From Blautia schinkii (GTDB taxonomy: Bacteria; Bacillota; Clostridia; Lachnospirales; Lachnospiraceae), in the NCBI RefSeq assembly GCF_013304825.1, contig NZ_JAAWUO010000002.1:226369-290368 (forward strand): a DNA stretch of 64,000 nucleotides. Reading direction: 5' to 3'. Within the stretch, counting starts at the first letter, position 1. The number at the start of each line of letters is the position of its first letter. Under the pieces are notes generated by a model that was not told the origin of the DNA, ran no database searches, and was given only the letters and a program-made list of their open reading frames with translations. The position numbers and the translations under genes were made by a program. Below, piece after piece: positions 61,549 to 64,000 of this stretch.

Positions 61549-62735
61549 TATTCCTCGGCATCTCCATCTGCTGTTTCTTCAGCTTCTGTTTCTGTCTCTT
61601 CTGCAATTTCTTCTGTTTCCTCAAAATCTTCGGAAATAGTTTCTTCTGTCAGTTCTTCCTCTGCGTCCTCATGCTCTTCATCGTAATCAAAATCACCGGA
61701 CTCTCTTGCCTGTGTTTCACTCTTGATGTCGATCTTGAATCCTGTCAGTCTTGCTGCAAGACGTGCATTCTGTCCTTCTTTACCAATCGCAAGGGAAAGC
61801 TGATAATCCGGTACTACTACCAGAGCTGTTTTTTCATCAGGATCAGCCATAACTGCGATAACTTTTGCAGGGCTCAACGCGTTCTCAATGAGGATAGCCG
61901 GGTTCTCATCCCAGTTGATGATATCGATCTTCTCACCGTGAAGTTCGTTGACAACCGCACCTACACGTGCGCCATTCATACCAACACATGCTCCCACAGC
62001 ATCTACATCCGGATCATTGCTCCATACCGCAATCTTTGTACGGGAACCTGCCTCACGGGCAATGCTCTTGATCTCAACAGTACCATCTCTTACCTCAGCA
62101 ACCTCGGACTCAAAGAGTCTCTTTACAAGACCAGGATGTGTTCTGGATACCAGGATACGTGGTCCCTTCGGTGTATCCTTAACCTCAAGGATGTATACCT
62201 TAATTCTCTCTGTTGGCTGGAATGTCTCGCCTTTTACCTGCTCGTTCTCTGTGAGTACTGCATCTGCCTTACCAAGGTTGATGCTGACATTTTTGCCCAT
62301 TACTCTCTGAACGATACCTGTTACAACTTCTTTTTCGATTCCGTAGTACTGATCGTAGAGAACTTTTCGCTCTTCCTCGCGGATTTTCTGAAGGATCACG
62401 TTCTTCGCATTCTGTGTTGCGATACGTCCGAATTCCTTTGACTGGATCTCAACTTTCATGATATCGCCAATCTCCGCGTTGGTGTTTGTTTTCTGTGCAT
62501 CCACCAGAGAAATCTCAAGTGCCGGATCTTCCACATGCTCTACTACAGTTCTGTCTGCATATACACTGAAATCGCATGTCTCCGGATCGATCATAACGTG
62601 AACGTTGTCTGCTTTTCCGAAATGGTTCTTACATGCCTGGATCAGTGACTGCTCAATTGCCTCCAGCAGTGTATCCTTGCTGATGTTCTTCTCTTTTTCA
62701 AGAATATCCAGCGCGTCTCTTAAATCTCTGCTCAT
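61548..62735 (-). CDS. nusA: Transcription termination/antitermination factor NusA
   Basis: This 395-aa RNA polymerase factor has the N-terminal domain (1-125), S1 (about 135-200; [19 protein letters not shown]) and two KH domains (about 205-345; [26 protein letters not shown] in parts, [18 protein letters not shown]). The last 45 residues are almost wholly Glu/Asp/Thr, an acidic tail. It follows rimP by 41 bases in the usual order. Confidence 0.96.
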   Translation of the reverse strand: MSRDLRDALDILEKEKNISKDTLLEAIEQSLIQACKNHFGKADNVHVMIDPETCDFSVYADRTVVEHVEDPALEISLVDAQKTNTNAEIGDIMKVEIQSKEFGRIATQNAKNVILQKIREEERKVLYDQYYGIEKEVVTGIVQRVMGKNVSINLGKADAVLTENEQVKGETFQPTERIKVYILEVKDTPKGPRILVSRTHPGLVKRLFESEVAEVRDGTVEIKSIAREAGSRTKIAVWSNDPDVDAVGACVGMNGARVGAVVNELHGEKIDIINWDENPAILIENALSPAKVIAVMADPDEKTALVVVPDYQLSLAIGKEGQNARLAARLTGFKIDIKSETQARESGDFDYDEEHEDAEEELTEETISEDFEETEEIAEETETEAEETADGDAEE

Positions 62736-62776
62736 TTTCCTTTTTTTCCTCCTGAACTTTTACAGATTCGATTCTC

Positions 62777-63241
62777 TTAGAATTCAATTGCAAGACGAAT
62801 CAGAGCGATATCTTTCTTATCAAAGGTGCGTTCTGTACCGTCTTCATCGATTGTCACACTGTTACTATCATATGCCTTTAAAATGCCGCAGAACTCTTTT
62901 TGTTTCTCGATCGGCCGGTAGGTACGGATCTCCACCAGCTTGCCAAGGCTTCTCTTAAAATCTTTTTCTTTTTTAAGAGGCCGGTCAAGTCCCGGTGAAC
63001 TGATCTCCATAATATAGCTGTCTTCGATAAAATCCTGCTCATCCAGGATGTCGCTGAATGCACGGCTTACATCCTCGCAGTCATTTACTGTGATCCCACC
63101 CGGCTTGTCAATATAGCCGCGGAGATACCAGCATCCTGCTTCCTTGACATATTCCACATCTACCAGCTCAAAGCCTCTGGACTCTACGATCGGTGTAAGG
63201 ATCGCCTCTGCCTTCTGTTCATATTCTTCCCGTCTGCTCAT
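62777..63241 (-). CDS. rimP: Ribosome maturation factor RimP
   Basis: This 154-aa protein helps 30S assembly. Family motifs: ESRGFELVDVEYVKEAGCWYLR in parts, YIDKPGGITVNDCEDVSRAFSDILDE in parts and YIMEISSPGLDRPL. It is the first gene of the rimP-nusA-infB operon, with GGTGGGAGC before ATG. Confidence 0.95.
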   Translation of the reverse strand: MSRREEYEQKAEAILTPIVESRGFELVDVEYVKEAGCWYLRGYIDKPGGITVNDCEDVSRAFSDILDEQDFIEDSYIMEISSPGLDRPLKKEKDFKRSLGKLVEIRTYRPIEKQKEFCGILKAYDSNSVTIDEDGTERTFDKKDIALIRLAIEF

Positions 63242-63305
63242 GCTCCCACCTGCCTTTCTTCTTTCTGCTGTTATAAGTATTTCTGAACAAATTCCTTCTC
63301 AGCAA

Positions 63306-63386
63306 ATAGGAGCGGGCTCTCGCCCACTCCTATGCCAACAAGTTCTTAGTTTCGTTCATTGTAACACCAATGTCTGTTAATTGCAA
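63306..63386 (-). promoter_or_regulatory. rimP operon promoter and leader hairpin
   Basis: Minus-strand TTGCAA (63386-63381), 17 bases, TACAAT (63363-63358). About 25 bases into the leader, ATAGGAG-GGGC pairs with GCCC-CTCCTAT (63333-63306), a G-rich hairpin of the type seen before rimP (ylxS) in Firmicutes. No T-run follows, so it is not a simple terminator. Confidence 0.7.
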
Positions 63387-63419
63387 GTATTAATTGCGAT
63401 TTGAATTTCTGTTTATCTT

Positions 63420-63860
63420 TTACAGGATTTCTCCCGCTTTATAGCATGCTGCTATATAATCTCTCGGCTGATAATAAAAATCTGTATTATAGTCCGAAAT
63501 ATGTGCATCAATCCAGGAATGATAAATATCCCATATTCCTTTTTCGATTTCCGCATCATCATATATGTCTTCTATTAATCGCTCATATACTTCTCCAATA
63601 TCCCAGTAATCCGGAACCGTATATCTGCACATGGATACATTGTCAAATTCCCCTTCCGGAATATTGCATTGTTCCATAAACTCTGCTGCAACTTTTTGTA
63701 TTGGCTCACAGTGAAATACATCCGCATAATCGTATATTCTCTTTATGTTTTCCAAGCCAAGATAATCTGTGATTTCCCGCCGATGTTGTTTTCTGTTTCG
63801 TCCTATATACTCAATCAGGCTACAGGTAAAAAATAAATTGTTATTATTTTTTTTCGCCAT
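63420..63860 (-). CDS. Conserved hypothetical protein (146 aa)
   Basis: This protein starts MAKKNNNNLFFTCSLIEYIGRN, coded from an A/T-rich run, and continues with RREITDYLGLENIKRIYDYADV, an alpha-helical pattern, then acidic helices (ERLIEDIYDDAEIEKG) and AACYKAGEIL. I recall SLIEYIGR-type openings in clostridial small proteins of unknown role but cannot name a family. The ATG at 63860 follows GAGGT. It lies between the rimP promoter and an insertion-sequence end. Confidence 0.7.
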   Translation of the reverse strand: MAKKNNNNLFFTCSLIEYIGRNRKQHRREITDYLGLENIKRIYDYADVFHCEPIQKVAAEFMEQCNIPEGEFDNVSMCRYTVPDYWDIGEVYERLIEDIYDDAEIEKGIWDIYHSWIDAHISDYNTDFYYQPRDYIAACYKAGEIL

Positions 63861-63939
63861 ATATGACCTCACTTCCTGCAAATTTCAAAGTATCCAATGC
63901 CGAAATTGTATGAAAACTGATCTGATGTGTGGGGTACGT

Positions 63940-64000
63940 GACATTCTCCCACCACTTAAATCTTACGATTTTGAAGTGGGGGCTTCCTGCTCGATTACCC
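63940..64000 (-). mobile_element. IS200/IS605-type (TnpB) element end hairpin (partial element)
   Basis: CCACTTAAATC (63952-63962) pairs with GATTT-AAGTGG (63967-63979) around TTAC, flanked by CTCCC and GGGGGCTTCC. On the minus strand this reads as the GAAGCCCCCACTTC...AAGTGGTGGGAG end I know from IS200/IS605 elements of clostridia, just past tnpB. The transposase/TnpB gene would lie to the right, beyond the window, on the minus strand, with the element boundary near 63940. Confidence 0.7.

Overview
The window looks like chromosome of a gut Lachnospiraceae (Blautia/Ruminococcus-type Firmicute). The support is moderate GC, strong AGGAGG ribosome sites, TTGACA/TATAAT promoters, an anaerobic gene set (pyruvate phosphate dikinase, anaerobic RNR activase NrdG, a DUF1858 redox-disulfide protein) and the Firmicute order rimP-nusA-ylxR-ylxQ-infB-rbfA-nrnA-truB-ribF-rpsO-pnp. 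Genus is inference from gene content. Nearly all genes are on the minus strand.

Region by region. 1-9.5 kb is accessory DNA: a MobQ-type relaxase (plus strand) faces away from a minus-strand set made of a GNAT-like protein, a VirD4-type coupling protein, a DUF5688 protein and a 40-aa protein. A secreted FnIII/CAP protein and several small unknown genes follow. No integrase or mating-channel gene is seen, so this is part of a mobilizable or conjugative element cut by the left edge. 9.5-12.2 kb: aspartate kinase with a structured leader, a DUF2325 protein behind a three-half-site operator, and TrmO. 12.3-16.4 kb: a fructose operon (fruK-fruA-HPr-fruR) whose HPr has Lys in place of regulatory Ser46. 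16.5-19.8 kb: pabA-pabB-pabC for folate, and DUF1858. 19.9-26.2 kb: MATE pump and an M29/NicX-like - PucR - NCS1 permease - M20 dipeptidase operon. 26.4-33.7 kb: an RsmH paralogue, a frameshifted beta-helix gene, ppdK and an aldose epimerase. 33.8-40.3 kb: an alpha-galactoside cluster (GH36, two permeases, binding protein, divergent AraC regulator) without its own ATPase. 40.4-51.2 kb: glyS, recO, era, an M16 peptidase, two unknown-family genes, a GlgX homologue that has lost its catalytic residues, exoA and a Cys-rich DUF1292 protein. 51.3-63.4 kb: dut, nrdG and the translation/RNA-metabolism superoperon, with leader hairpins before pnp, rpsO and rimP. The right edge holds what looks like an IS200/IS605 (TnpB) terminal hairpin.

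The points most worth a second look are the GlgX pseudoenzyme, the HPr S46K protein, the 26-bp pnp leader hairpin, the aspartate-kinase leader, the M29/PucR/NCS1/M20 operon, the repeat-expanded IF2 N-terminus and the TnpB-type element end.
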